From positions 578,011 to 628,701 of the forward strand of contig MNCI01010461.1 of NCBI GenBank assembly GCA_015680685.1: a DNA stretch of 50,691 bases, read 5' to 3'. Position 1 is the stretch's first letter; each line of letters starts with the position of its first letter. Under the pieces are notes generated by a model that was not told the DNA's origin, did not search any database, and worked only from the letters and a program-made list of their open reading frames with translations. Both the position numbers and the translations under genes were made by a program. The stretch is from Gnetum montanum. Its lineage: Eukaryota > Streptophyta > Gnetopsida > Gnetales > Gnetaceae. Shown here piece after piece: positions 31,923 to 44,207 of this stretch.

Positions 31923-34900
31923 ATGTTTTCTTCTTCTTCTCATAAGAGCAACTCACCACCTAAGGACCATACACGAAATAGTCAGTAATCAAAAACACAT
32001 AACCTAAACCAGCCAGTGCCTCAACAATATAAGTTGACATATACTCATCCCAATTAGTGTATCCCCAACTTTACTTTTATTCTCCATCAAGATGAATAGA
32101 TGCACTGGAGAGATTTGCAAGGTAACATCGTATTACCTCTAGATCGATCAGTCCCAAACATGCTTCTCCATGCTTTGGCACAGATTGGCATGACCGAATT
32201 ATATGTAGAATACATTGTAGAAGACTTTGATTCAAGGGATTACTATCCCACAGCTTTGCAACGTATGAGGGACTCAAGGCAAGAGAGCCAACATACCCTG
32301 TTGAAGGGTAAAGGCTCGCACATCCTTAGCGAAATAAGAGATGAGGAACCCATTATAATGGGTTCTTTAGCAAATGAAGTTCCCACTCCTAATGATGGTG
32401 AGGAGGTGGGGTATCAGAACCTATGCTCAATGATACATATCACTGGTTCTAATCCCCGTGAACACCAACTGTTCACAGAGGGAATAAGAACTCATGATAA
32501 GGATGGGCACTTAGATCATCATCACGATTGGGGTCGTAGCAGCTGAAGAGAAGGTAGGAAGCATCATCATGGTGATGGTTCTCCTTCCTCTTCTCCTTTT
32601 TCACATCACTCATCCTCTCCTTCCACATCTGGGTGCAACCACCATGAACATAATGGAGAGGATAAAGGTAAGAAAAATGAGAGACCTTGATGAGAGGGTC
32701 GAGAAAGAGGACAAGGGCATGAACGAAGGGAAAGTAGGGAACAACAAAGACATCATAGGTGTCATGAAAGAGATGATCATGACAAGCCCCTAATTTGAAC
32801 CCAAAGTATGCTTGACATAACGGAGGCTGTAAGAATTCCCACAAGTCATTTAAAACATAGTCGGATCAAGCATTTAGACATGAACAATATCCCACGTTTT
32901 GAAGGGGGATACAACGTTGATCTGTAGCATCATTTATAGGCATTCCACAATACCTGTGCTTTGCAAAATATAGAAAATGAGTGGCAAAAACTTAAGTTGT
33001 TTTCAAGGACACTCACCAAAGAAGCAGAGAGTTGGTACTAGTCCTTAGAATCAGAAACCATTAGGAGGTGGAGTACGATGTTAGAACTCTTCAACGATAA
33101 ATATCACACGTACTCTAGAGTGTCTAATTTGCGTAAGCAGATCCAAGGTTGGAAACAAGGTACTTATGAACCCTTGGATGCTTCCATGGCCCGCTACTAC
33201 ACATTCTTACATCATTACCTGGGCCATGGATATGCTCAGCAGGATCAAGTTCATCACATCGTGGATGGGCTAAGGCATGAAACTAGAAGAACCCTTGGGA
33301 ATTATGCCCAAGGGAGACTCTCACAACTTAGAGCCCATGAAGTACATAGCTTGTTGGAACAAGTAGCAAAATAAGAAGGTGAGCTATGCAAGAGGGAAAG
33401 TGTGAAAGAATACAATCGTGACCCCTCCCTTCGAAAGAAGGGAGTGAAATTTTGTAATGAGGAGGATGAGTCACCACTCGAGGAGTTGGTGAACCGGAAA
33501 ACCTTGCCAATCCAAAAATTAACAACCAAGGAATCAGCTAAGATGGACCAATTGTGGGATTCCTTAGACTCAAGACTTGAAAGTGTCTTGAAAATCATAG
33601 AAGAGTCTAAGGTGGAACAAAGTAGTGACAAAGGTAAGACAAATTGGAGAGATTCAGGCCCTGCACATAACAAGGGTAAGGGGAAAATTACTATCTTTGA
33701 TGAAGTTGTGGATTCAGACACAGACAATGATGATGGATGTGAGATCTACCATTATGATCATCCCAAGGGATGTTGTTCAATCATCTCACATCTATAGGAG
33801 TCTAGGGTGTATGCTCTTAATCCATGACTCAACCAACGACAAAAATCCCGAAGATTACCTTATCCACAAGGTAACCCAAGGTAGTTCCACCAACCACTAA
33901 CGTACTATCCAAGTGGAACTCCACCACAACCCATTAGACAACATCAACAGTGGCAATATCCACAGTCATGGAGAATGCCACCGCCGACACAACAGTACCC
34001 TTACCGGTAGCCTGATCCTTATGGATATTATGTGCAGCAGCCGGTTTCTCCAAGTGACTCTATGAGTTACACAACTCCCCAACGTCACTACCAAGTTCAG
34101 GAGTACTTTAGGAGGACTTCTTCTCCTTCCAGAGACATCCCACATATACACCATCCTCCAACTCCATCTGCACCTCTTCCACCTGTAGTTCCCACAACAC
34201 CACCTGCTCCAGCAATGCAAAGGAAACTCCCTACTCAACCACATCGATGTAACACTGCGAGAGCTATAAATATTCAACCTACTGCTGGTTCTAACAACTA
34301 TAAAAAGAGAAGACCTTTCTTCAGAATCAAAATCCTAGACAAACTCTCACAACAATAGGTGGTTGAGTCTAAGTACACTCCACCATCTAACACTTCAGAG
34401 CACTCTTCAATCCAACAGAGCTTAATGCATACGGTTATGTTAATGCATACCGTAACCGACTGGATCAAGGTAGGCCACCTTCCCAGGAAACTAACTTACC
34501 CTAGGAGTCCCTTAATCTATCTACAAATCATCAGGAACGAACCACATAAGGCTCTTCTTGACTCAGGTTTCGGAGTCAATTTAATATCACGAGAGATGTA
34601 TCAAGCCTGGAACTTGTCCCAAATTAAGAAGAGCAACATCCAACTAGAGCTGGAAGACCAATCCATCACCATTCCCTTGGGATTGGTGGAGGACATTATT
34701 ACACTGTGTGTGGTTGGTCCTACCTAGCTGACTTCCTGGTGATAGAAGTTAATAGCAACGAAGGGGACTTCCCAATTATGATGGGAAGGGCATGGCTAAG
34801 TACAGTAGATGCATGCCTTAGGATCTACGATCTTTCCTTGAAAATATCTAAGATAAACATTTATGGAAAGATCGAGAAGAGGAAAGTTTCATGCATCACA

Positions 34901-35260
34901 TAAAGTAATTCATCAAGTGATGACATGGAGAAAATGCCTCCATGTAACAGGTGTGTCCTTGAAACTTTGAAACAAAGATGCCTGTATGTAGCAACCACAC
35001 AAAAAGTAGTAGACACCCCATGGTTAACAGCTACTTGAAAGAGCAACCGACAAGTATGCATGGAACGAACTGAGGAGACAAACCATGTCAATAATGAAAA
35101 CATAGACACATTGGAATATGAGCATCACCAACTTCCACCACTTAATCTAAGAACATCAATTGGGAGAAGTTGGAAACTTATTAGAAATTCAAACAGGTGC
35201 TCATTATTTCGAATCGCTCCCTTTCCACTCAATCATGGGGGAGATGGCCACCTATGCTAA
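31923..35260 (+). pseudogene. Element D gag-protease polyprotein (stops, one frameshift)
   Basis: From ATG 31923 one frame carries the whole Gag to about 34700, with a dozen or so stops. A single-base deletion near 34700 (relative to element A) then moves the end of the protease and the C-terminal tail into another frame, to the stop at 35260. In order: S-S-S-S-H-K-S N-terminus, N-terminal domain (32050-32350), His/Arg/Ser-rich linker, Gag capsid core (32940-33370; E-W-Q-K-L-K, W-S-T-M-L-E-L-F, G-H-G-Y-A, D-G-L-R-H-E-T), YDHPKG Cys/His motif at 33738-33791, Pro/Tyr/Gln-rich stretch (33900-34300), retropepsin with L-L-D-S-G at 34560 and M-M-G-R-A-W-L, and a tail ending H-G-G-D-G-H-L-C. Unlike element A, this copy keeps D-S-G. 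Several stops sit where A has CAG, CAA or CGA. Confidence 0.82.
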
Positions 35261-37159
35261 CCATATGGGGCCCTTAGTTCTTTTAATTTTTTTACACGTT
35301 TTGTTCTTACATGTTTTTGTTTTACAATTTCTTTAACTTTTCTTGTTTTTGTTTTACAACTTTCTTCAACTTTTCTTATTTTTGTTTTACAATATCATTA
35401 TACTTTTTCATTTTTTGTGTGCGTGTGTTATCCACCCTGCAAGTTTGTCACCCAATAAGTGTTCTTTGTCATGGTATGAACTGTTTTCATGTTGATTGCT
35501 AATGTTTGGTTTTTACCTTTAAGTCACGATGTTGATACTAAGGTATGTTTCTTTTGATATGACAGGTAATGAGTTCACTTCATCCATCCATCCACTAGTT
35601 TCTATGATCTCTCTTGGATTGGAAATGTATAGTCTCATTCATAATAAGAACTTTAATGAATCGGTGACTAGGCATTTCTCAAAATAAGGAAGGACTCAAG
35701 GATTGCAAAGGGTGTGACTTCAAGGGAACTTCATGCATTTGTGTTGGCCATTCTCTTGGGTGCTTGGATGAGTTTTCTCATCGTTCCAATGTTACCCAAT
35801 TATTGGAAGTTGAGACAATAAAAATAACAAAGTCTTTGCATGGTGTGGTTCTCACGCATAAAAATACAAAACACAAAACACAAAAAGAAAAAAAGAATAA
35901 AGAAGAAAGTGAGAATTCAAATCACACCCCTTAGACGAAATAAACTTGGGCTATAAGCATTGGTTATGGAACCAAAAGTATTCCCTCTAACTAAGGCCCT
36001 TCTTGCTTCCCATTCTCTCCTTTATTTCATCAGAATGGTGGTGGCTCTTTGGAGGTGCATTCTTGTTACTTCAAGAGGATGGATTGGCTAAATGCATTGA
36101 TGCGAAGTCACTGGATGTTGTTGGTTTGAGACCAGAGTTAGAATGAGATTTGCCAAGTCACATTAATCATGAAACACAAAAGGGGATGTACACCACCTTA
36201 TTCTTGGGACTCCATTCCATTCTCTTCTCTCCACCCTTCTCTCCATTTTTCACCTCATTATCGGTTGTGTCATTAGTGTATATACTTTGGTTAATGCATT
36301 GTTTTCTTTTTGGTAAATTCTTGCGGTTAAGACTTTAACTCTTGTTCTAATTGACATTTCTAGAGCCTACAAACTCTTTGAATGTGGGTTTTTTAGGGAA
36401 TTAAGGGCATGAGCCTGCTTTGGGGAGGACCCACTGACATTCCTTTTTGGAGCATTAGTTAAATTCTTTCCCATAACATTTTGTAATTAATTTTATTTTG
36501 TTCATTTCCATCTTAACATCCATTTCATCGATGCCATAGTTTTCCCTTTTTATCTATCTTTCTTACTCCTTTTCTTTCTCCATTCTAACGCTACCAGAGG
36601 TTCACGATTAGTCATGGGGGTACAGGGCCTAATTTTTTCAATTCTCTCATAAGCCTTGATTTTTTCAATTTTTTCCTAACCCCTACATCTTTGGTAGTCA
36701 TCATTAATATATCTCCCGATCCGTATCAGCCATACCACAGCCTAGCCAATGGACTTACACCGAAGCAAGGTATCAATTACATGATGATTCATTTACCCTT
36801 GCTAATATATGATTGTGTTGTGTGTGCAGATGGTGATCATACAACAATGCATTGGATTTGGAGCAAACACTTGAAATGGAGCAGTGGTGAAAGCAGCAAT
36901 GCAAGGAGCAAGATCGATGGCGTGCTTACGCATGGATAACGAAAGGTGAAATCTTGGTGTTGGTAGTAGCAACACTTGTTTCTCTCTCTCTTTCTCTCAA
37001 GCTACCAAATGAGGCCTGATGTTAATGTAATAAGGTGTTCACTCTTGTTGTCATGAACACCAGTTTTGTCAAGTCTTGTAATGATGATCCATTCACATGT
37101 CACCCCATTAGTTCCATTCCCCTCAATAATCCCATACCTTCCCAATATTTTGTAAGGAA
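35261..37159 (+). other. Element D 3' internal region (noncoding, conserved blocks)
   Basis: T-rich start (35280-35420), block at 35692-35730 shared with A, C and G, hairpin arms at 35845-35855 and 35909-35925, TTTGGGGAGGACCCACT at 36419-36435, a second polypurine-like string at 36610-36623, the AG|ATGG junction at 36828-36833 followed by about 40 codons that may be a relic of ORF2, and a hairpin at 37034-37061. No gene was recognised. Confidence 0.6.
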
Positions 37160-37193
37160 CTCGAGGACGAGTTTTCATTTAGTCATGGGGGTA
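37160..37193 (+). promoter_or_regulatory. Element D polypurine tract and adjacent box
   Basis: CTCGAGGACGAG at 37160-37171 and AGTCATGGGGGTA ending at 37193 against the 3' LTR. Confidence 0.8.
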
Positions 37194-38236
37194 TGATGAG
37201 ACACGATTCACATAGGCAATGATATCGTGTACACGATATCGCAGCTGTCGCCATATCGCGTCTTCTCCTGCCATATCGCGTACGTGATATCGCAGTGCGC
37301 CACAATATCTATAAATAAGAGGCGGCTCTTCCTTTTTTTCTCATCCTAGGCTAAAAGTAGGGAAAATTTGGAAGATTGATCACTCCAGAGATAGAATATT
37401 TTCCATGTGCCCACAGTAGGAGTCCTAAAGTGAATGGATCTTCATTCGAGCAACATTGTACCTGAACATAAGTTGTGTCCGGAAATAAAGACAAACTTCC
37501 TAGATAAACCTTATAGTGCATGGAATAAGATTTTATTTATTGTTATTTATTGCTTTCTCTTAGTAATGAGGAATGAGTACAACTTGATTACGAGCATCTA
37601 AGGATGTGTACGGCTAATCAAGGAACAGATGCTCATCTCAATGTGGAATGAGTACGACTTGATTACGAGCATCTTAGTGTGACTACTTGGTAACCCAGTG
37701 GCATATCTAGGATCTGCGCTTGGTAATCCCAGTGGTAGTTGTGCACTAGGATGTGTATGAATAATCAAGGAGTCAGCTACTCATCCCACGTAGGCTAGAT
37801 TAGCTTCCTCAACCCTTTCCTCCTAGTTAAATGTCTCAGTATGACCACTTCGAACATGTGCGTTACATGTGGTGATCCTAGCAATGATTAGTGTTTGGTA
37901 GCCATGGTTGCATCGGTTCAGGGTATGTACGGTAAGTGGGAATGGATGCTAATGCTAGTTAATTTAGACTTAGTTCATTAGTTAGAGTTAGTCATTAGTT
38001 TGTTCAACCCTTCATCTCAATAGCATAGAAGATAAAACACATAAAAGCTATAAAATCATATACCTCGGACTTAACCATACGCTGTGACAACTACAAGTAA
38101 GTCTGGGAAAACAACGAATGATTAACACCAAGTGTTCCATGGGGCATGTAGGCACTTAGTCTATGGAGTTTGACCAGATCACACATGCTACGCTTATTTC
38201 GTATGGTTGAGTGTAGGGGTACCTCGCCACTCATCA
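37194..38236 (+). repeat. Element D 3' LTR
   Basis: 1,043 bp, TGATGAG to CTCATCA, TATAAATA at 37310-37317. One U3 palindrome unit fewer than the 5' LTR. Confidence 0.93.
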
Positions 38237-38441
38237 CTTGCTATCCAAGTATTCATTTGAATTTATTTAAAATACCTATGATCTCTTAGAATTAATCTCT
38301 TCATCATGGGAGCCACAAAGACATGAGCTAAACAATTTTCTAATTCCATTCTTGAAATTTTTAGATAACCTTAAAAATAATTAATAAAATGATATTTTAG
38401 TTACTTTAGGGTCCTAAAAATATAAAACTCACAATCACTGT

Positions 38442-39321
38442 TGATGAGTGGTGAGATACCCCTACACTCAACCATATGAATACGAGTGTAACATGTGCGA
38501 TCCAGTCGAACTCTGCAGACTAAGTACCTACATGCCCCATGGAACACTTAGGTTAATCATTTGTTGTCTTCCCAAACTTACTTGTAGTTGTCACAGCGTA
38601 TGGTTAAGTCCGAGGTATATGATTTTTATAATTTTTATGTTTTATCTCCTATGCTAATGAGGTGAAGGGTTGAGAAGACTAATTACTAATTCTAACTAAT
38701 GAACTAAGTCTAATTTAACCTAGCGTTAGCATCCATTCCCACTTACCGTACACACCCTGAACCAATGCAACCGTGGCTACCAAACGCTAATCGTTGCTGG
38801 GATCACCACATGGAACACACATGCTCGAAGTGGTTGTACTGAGGCACTTAACTAGGAGGAAGGGGTTGAGAGAATCTAATCTAGCCTAAGTGCGATGAGC
38901 ATCCATTCCTTGATTATCCGTACACATCCTTAAATGCTCGTAATCAAGTCGTACTCATTCCGCATTACTAGGAGATTAGGGTGTGAGAGAGAAAGCAATA
39001 AATAACATTAAATAAAATCCTATTCCATGCACTGCAAGGTTTATCCAAGAAGTTCATCTTTATTTCTGTACACAACTTGTGTTCAGGTACAATGTTGCTC
39101 GAATAAAGATCCGTTCACTTTAGGACTCCTACTGCGGGCACATGGAAAATATTCTATCTCTGGAGTGATCAATCTGCTAGAGTTTCCCTACTTCTAGCCT
39201 AGGATGAGGAAACAAGGGAGAGCCACCTCTTATTTATAGATATGATGGTGCATTGCGATATCACGTACGCGATATCACATGAAATGCGATATCATGACGA
39301 CCGCGATATCGTGTCTAATCA
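38442..39321 (-). mobile_element. Solo LTR E (subfamily 1)
   Basis: Minus-oriented LTR from TGATGAG to CTAATCA (one change from CTCATCA), 880 bp, with no internal sequence on either side. Flanks ACTGT (38437-38441) and ACTAT (39322-39326) form a target duplication with one mismatch. TATAAATA is on the minus strand at 39238-39231, with GATATC units between 39257 and 39310. Confidence 0.85.
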
Positions 39322-39618
39322 ACTATACACCATAAATGTCATATTTTTTAAAATTCTGGTCCAACCAAGTCATTAATAAGGGTTTGGATCATCATAAATA
39401 AATCTCAAAAAATAATAATTACCCCTTGGGTAATTAAAGATGGCATTAAAATGTGTTCCTTAGGCTAATAAGCCTTTACAACAAAGACAGAAGATGCCAA
39501 GGGATGGATGTGCACAAGGATGGGTTAGTTGTAGTAATCCTAGGCTAGGGAACAAGGATAAGAAGAGTATTAGGTACACTTAGTGCATCAGCCAATACTT
39601 CAAACTCAATAATCTATC

Positions 39619-39918
39619 CAAGAAGAGGTGCCAACACCATCTACTACTACACTAGCAACACAAGTGATACTTCCTAAGAAGTGTATTAGAGTAATCAATT
39701 ACAAGGTAGTTGTGGCCAATGTACTTACTAAGCTAAACTTCAAACCCTTCTTAGAGTTGACTTCATAGGAGATGAGAATGTACCTACAAACCTCTTCAGT
39801 ATTGCCCATCTTATTTACTAATGTAAAGTGGTTTTTAGATAAGACCTATATGTTTTGGAACAATTAGGTAGCTAAAGCTACTATAAAGATAGGAGATATC
39901 TTTGTCTCTTATCATTGA
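39619..39918 (+). pseudogene. Fossil coding-like frame of unknown family
   Basis: One frame reads as protein for about 99 codons with only two internal stops: V-I-N-Y-K-V-V-V-A-N-V-L-T-K-L-N-F, V-K-W-F-L-D-K-T-Y-M-F-W, I-K-I-G-D-I-F-V-S-Y. No family was recognised. It directly precedes repeat L copy 2, so both may belong to one old element. Confidence 0.3.
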
Positions 39919-39924
39919 AGCCAT

Positions 39925-41045
39925 TGTATATGAGGCATTTAGTGGAAATTCTATATTTATATGTAACCAAGGATGCATGAAATTATTTATGTGCATTCAA
40001 ATCTATAGTTTGGGATTGTTTTAGTGAGTGGTGATACACCATTGGCAGTGCCTCATCTCATGCATTAGCTAACCTCATACACTACCTCACATGTTGTGGT
40101 ACCTCACCTTGTGTACTACCTCATATGGTACGTTACCTTACCTAATGTGTTACCTCACTTGGTTTACTACCTCATGTAGTTTACTTCCTTACCTCATACA
40201 CTACCTCACCACTTTTGTTACAAATCAATACCTTAAGAAAAAAAAGAGCTCAAAAGAGAATTCATTTGTTAACAATTTTCTTTTGTAGTTTTTTAGTAAG
40301 AGCTTCTCTTCCTTTCTTGGATTAGGATGTTATTTCTTTTCCTTTGTACCTTTGAGTCATCACTTTATCATGTAGCTAGACTCTATTGAAGTGTTGCTAT
40401 GCTTTCATAACCCGAAACCATTTGATTGAAAAAGAGTCAAGTATTTATGTAATGAATAAAGCTTAATTTTATTTTCTTAAAATTTTTTATTTTTTATTAA
40501 ATCTTAATAATAATATCTTATTAGTAAATTTATTTATTAAGTTTAGAAATTATAATTAATTAATTCATTTAGATAGATTAGCATGGCTATGTGGAATTTT
40601 GTGATAATTTTGCCTTGCTTGAGAAGGTCATACTTGTACAAAATGATGTTGGGACATTAAGGGTGTAACTAAAAAGATTTTATCGCTTTGTGTATTAGTG
40701 TCACACTTATTTGATAAGAGATTATGGCATGGTTTGCATGTGTGTTTAATTTCTACCTTACACTAGTCTTGCAAGGGATTACAACAAGTTTTAATTATTA
40801 TTGAATTATTTATATTTATAAAATACATAAAAATTATAAAAATATTATTTCCCTACCATGGCAACATAGGTTTCCTCATTTATATCATATATACTATAGC
40901 ATTCTTATTTACTAAATGCAATAATATATACAAGTAAACTTTGTAATTCACATTTCTATCATCTTCAATGTTTATGATTGATTCTTTACACATACCGTTG
41001 ATAGAACTCTTATGATCTCGACTAGGGGAGATCCTATCATTAACA
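39925..41045 (+). repeat. Dispersed repeat L, copy 2
   Basis: Aligns with 15600-16610. It contains an expanded CTACCTCA-rich segment at 40060-40210. Confidence 0.6.
40060..40210 (+). repeat. Degenerate tandem repeat of a YACCTCA-containing unit
   Basis: About nine occurrences of TACCTCA, TACCTTA or close variants at intervals of roughly 8-26 bases. Copy 1 of repeat L has about two at the same place, so it expanded after the copies separated. Confidence 0.65.
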
Positions 41046-41270
41046 TCATTATTGAGGAATGCATCTATGAATTTTTTGTTTTATTTTTACATTTACAATT
41101 TTCCTTTTCTTAGTTCTTGATTTAGTAGAAAATAAAGAACTAAATAAATCATGGTTGGATTGAACAAGAAAAATAAATTGTAGAAAAGACCTTAATTGAT
41201 TGAAATTACTTTAAAAACATGATGAATAAAGCAACACCTATTGTGGTGAAATTTCATCAAGATAAACTAG

Positions 41271-42895
41271 GATGATGAGGTGATGTACATGGATGATTTT
41301 GCAAAGAATCTAGAAAAGCTACACCTACTACTTGAGAAGGATTTTTTCAATCAAGGATTTATATTCATGTTGCCTCAACAATTAGAGTATGTTACTCATA
41401 AGAAGCAAGAGCTTCATGATATGATTATGGAGCAAGGGTATGAGTGCATACATGCTTAGAAGCAAGCAGGACCTTCTCCTAGAGACTTGCATTACTACAA
41501 CATGAATGATTCTAGGAGAAGAAGGTGTATGCATCTTTGTCCATGTGGTCTAAGCTACACATGTGGTAACTCAAATTAGTCCATTATTCTTCATTTATTT
41601 TTCGTTAATTTGAATGAAGGTGTTGATAGTTTGGATGAGCCATTATTTTCATGAATCTACTAGTGTCAAATTCATGAAGTAGTTTGTATCCCAACTAAAA
41701 GTATTGATGAGAGAAAAATCAAAAAGGTTGATATGGTTGATATTTTTACATTCAATGCGAAGTTGAATGATGATCCATAGCTTCATGTTCAAGCATTTTT
41801 CATTATTTGTAAGCTACAATATTTGAACAATGAGTGGAAAAAACTTCATCATTTTTCCTACAAACTTACTAATCGTGTTGAAACATGGTATCGAGTTTAT
41901 TCATCTAATTCTATCTCCTCTTGGGTAGAAATTTTAAGAACTTTTAATGTTAGGTTCAATATTATGCTTGAGTTGTAAATGTTAAAGAAAAAAAGATAAC
42001 AAGATGGAAGCAAGATACTAATGAATCAGTGGATGTAGCCATAAAATGGTACAATTCCATTTTGAATCTGTGTTCAAATCATGGGTTCAAAAAATGTGAA
42101 CAATTAATGTACCTAGTAGAAGGGCTAGAGCTGGAAAATCATGAAGGAATGGATATGTATGATATGATTAATTTCTAACAAAGATCAGTGGCTCAAATTG
42201 TAATTATGTTAGATTTTGCAATTGGATTAGAAGGTAAATGAAATAAGCATGTTAATGTAAAGGAAGTCTACATAAATCCCCAATGATAAAAGGATGTGAT
42301 AAATGTTGAATGTAAGATTCAACTTTTTGATGTTGTTAAAGTCCTTATGCAAGAGAGCATGAAAACTAAGAAGACTTTAGCAAACCTTGCGTATGTTGTT
42401 AACAAGGTTTTAAATGTTTTAAAGCAAAAGATAACTTAAGTGTTAAGGATTTGGTCAATAAATTTGTTAACGTAGCTGTGAAAGTAGTTACACCATAGGG
42501 AAAGATTGGTGAAAGTAAAAAAAAAGGGTAAGAGGCCTTACCTTGATTAGGTGTCTTATCCTTATAATTTATTTGTTTTACCATAATAACAACATCAAAA
42601 ATGAATGGGATCTAATTCTTTAAACTTGGCACCTTAGAGTGTGCCCTCTATAATGCCTCAAGCTTCATCATGCCATCCTTCTTCCTACCAAGAAACTCCA
42701 CAAGCTATGGATCAAGTACCTCAAGTAGTGTTCCATCAATATGAACCATATCCATCATAGCTATTTCAATAGTTTTTGATCTAGCATTGTCCATCATTGT
42801 CTTCTATACCATTACAAGGAAAACTTTAAATCATTCATAGTAGCAACAAGCATAGCTCTTTAATGCAATGTACTACCCTCATTTTCCATCATCAT
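41271..42895 (+). pseudogene. Fossil Ty3/gypsy-type gag K, copy 2
   Basis: 41271-41576 is open except for one TAG and reads D-D-E-V-M-Y-M-D-D-F-A-K-N-L, F-F-N-Q-G-F-I-F-M-L-P, then a Cys-containing Arg-rich end. From about 41780 the Gag capsid core is clear: V-Q-A-F-F-I-I-C-K-L-Q-Y-L, N-N-E-W-K-K-L-H-H-F, V-E-T-W-Y-R-V, I-S-S-W-V-E-I-L-R-T-F-N-V. It is related to, but distinct from, the Gags of A, C, D and G. It is better preserved than copy 1 (2695-3982). It ends at the LTR of element F. Confidence 0.65.
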
Positions 42896-43318
42896 TGATG
42901 AGAAACGAGGTACCCCTACACCCAACCATATGAATCACTAAGGTGTTCACATGTGATTCGATAAAATTTCATGGACTTATAGTTCTCTAGTGCACTAGTT
43001 CTTCTAGGAAGTAAAATGGGCGTTAAGAGTGTTTGTTGTATTCCCAACTATACTTGTGAAGCTCAAGGGTATGGTTTAAGTGTAATTGAGGTACATGATT
43101 TTTCTCATTTTATGTTTTATAAATTTAATTGCCTACAAAAAGAATGAAAGGTAGAGTAATTTAAGATCTAATTCATTTACTTCCTAGCTAGCCTAATGCA
43201 AGTACCTGTCCCACTTTCCTGGACACATCTTGAACAAATATAGCACTATTTGGCTACCAAACATTAAGCATTGCTAGGTTACCAAGCACTATATGTATGC
43301 TCGAAGTGGCATGCTTGT
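42896..43318 (-). repeat. Element F 3' LTR, first part
   Basis: Starts TGATGAG with the usual GGTACCCCTACA and runs to the CTTGT target site of G at 43314-43318. Confidence 0.8.
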
Positions 43319-44206
43319 TGATGAATCATGGTTTGTTAGGTACTGATATCAGATCCTTAACATCAGATCCTTGACATCAGATCCTTGATGTCGGACCCTC
43401 AATATCGGGTATGGGATATTGTGGCTTGGCTAACGATATTGGATACGCGATATCATGACTCTTGTAAAAGCCTATAAATACACATTTTCATGCATAGGAA
43501 AGGAAAGTTAGTAGGTCATAGAAGTAGATTCTTTTTGTTCATTTTTTCCTCTGAACACCTTCCCCAAGTGCATGCTCGTAGTGTGATGATTGTAATTTTA
43601 TGGAACCTTTATTTGAGTGTGACATACTTGGACATGCGCATGATCAGAAATAAAGATCAAGATTACTTCATCATTTCAGCATTCACTTAATTTTAACTAC
43701 TTAACTATTATTGTTATTTATTGTTTTCTTAATTAGTATTTCTTACCCTTCATTTACTATCCTATTATTAAATGCGGAATGAGTATGACTTAATCATGAG
43801 CATTTAAGTGTGACTACTTGCTAACCTAGTAGCATATCTAGGAGCGCTCCTAGATATGCTCCTATAAGTAGTACATGAGGTACAAGATGTGTAAAGATGA
43901 TTAAGAATGGATGCTCATCACACTTAGGCTAGCTTAGATTCTCTTCTCCCATTCCCTCTTAGCTTAAAAAAAGTTATTTTCCATTGCCTCGAGGAGTAGA
44001 ACTAGTTTAAGATCATATCATATACCTTACTCTAGACTAAACCATACATGACAAAGCAAATACTAGTCCAGGTGAAAAGACAATGAACTACGATCAATGT
44101 GTAACTATCTAGATACCACAACTAGCTTGTTTGTGGAGTTCGACCAGATCGTGCATGAATGCTCATATTCATATGGTTAAGTGTAGGGGTACCTCACCAC
44201 TCATCA
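43319..44206 (+). repeat. Element G 5' LTR
   Basis: 888 bp, TGATGAA to CTCATCA, TATAAATA at 43473-43480. U3 begins with four 14-base units (43343-43398). Confidence 0.92.
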
Positions 44207-44207
44207 T

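Larger units (their letters stand above)
30713..38236 (+). mobile_element. Element D: complete gag-protease LTR retrotransposon without pol
   Basis: 5' LTR 30713-31777, PBS 31779-31797, gag-protease pseudogene 31923-35260, noncoding 35261-37159, polypurine region 37160-37193 and 3' LTR 37194-38236. The five bases before (CTTGC, 30708-30712) and after (CTTGC, 38237-38241) are identical, the target-site duplication expected of Ty3/gypsy integration. The element is 7,524 bp. It is the cleanest copy of subfamily 1 here and matches element A along its length. Reverse transcriptase and integrase are absent. Confidence 0.92.

Noticed and set aside
33302-33727. 141-codon minus-strand frame in element D
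   Set aside because: Antisense to Gag; Ser/Leu-rich composition is the mirror of the coding strand.
36691-36939. 82-codon plus-strand frame in element D
   Set aside because: It starts upstream of the conserved junction and is not conserved as protein in A. Only the short stretch after ATG 36830 might be an ORF2 relic.
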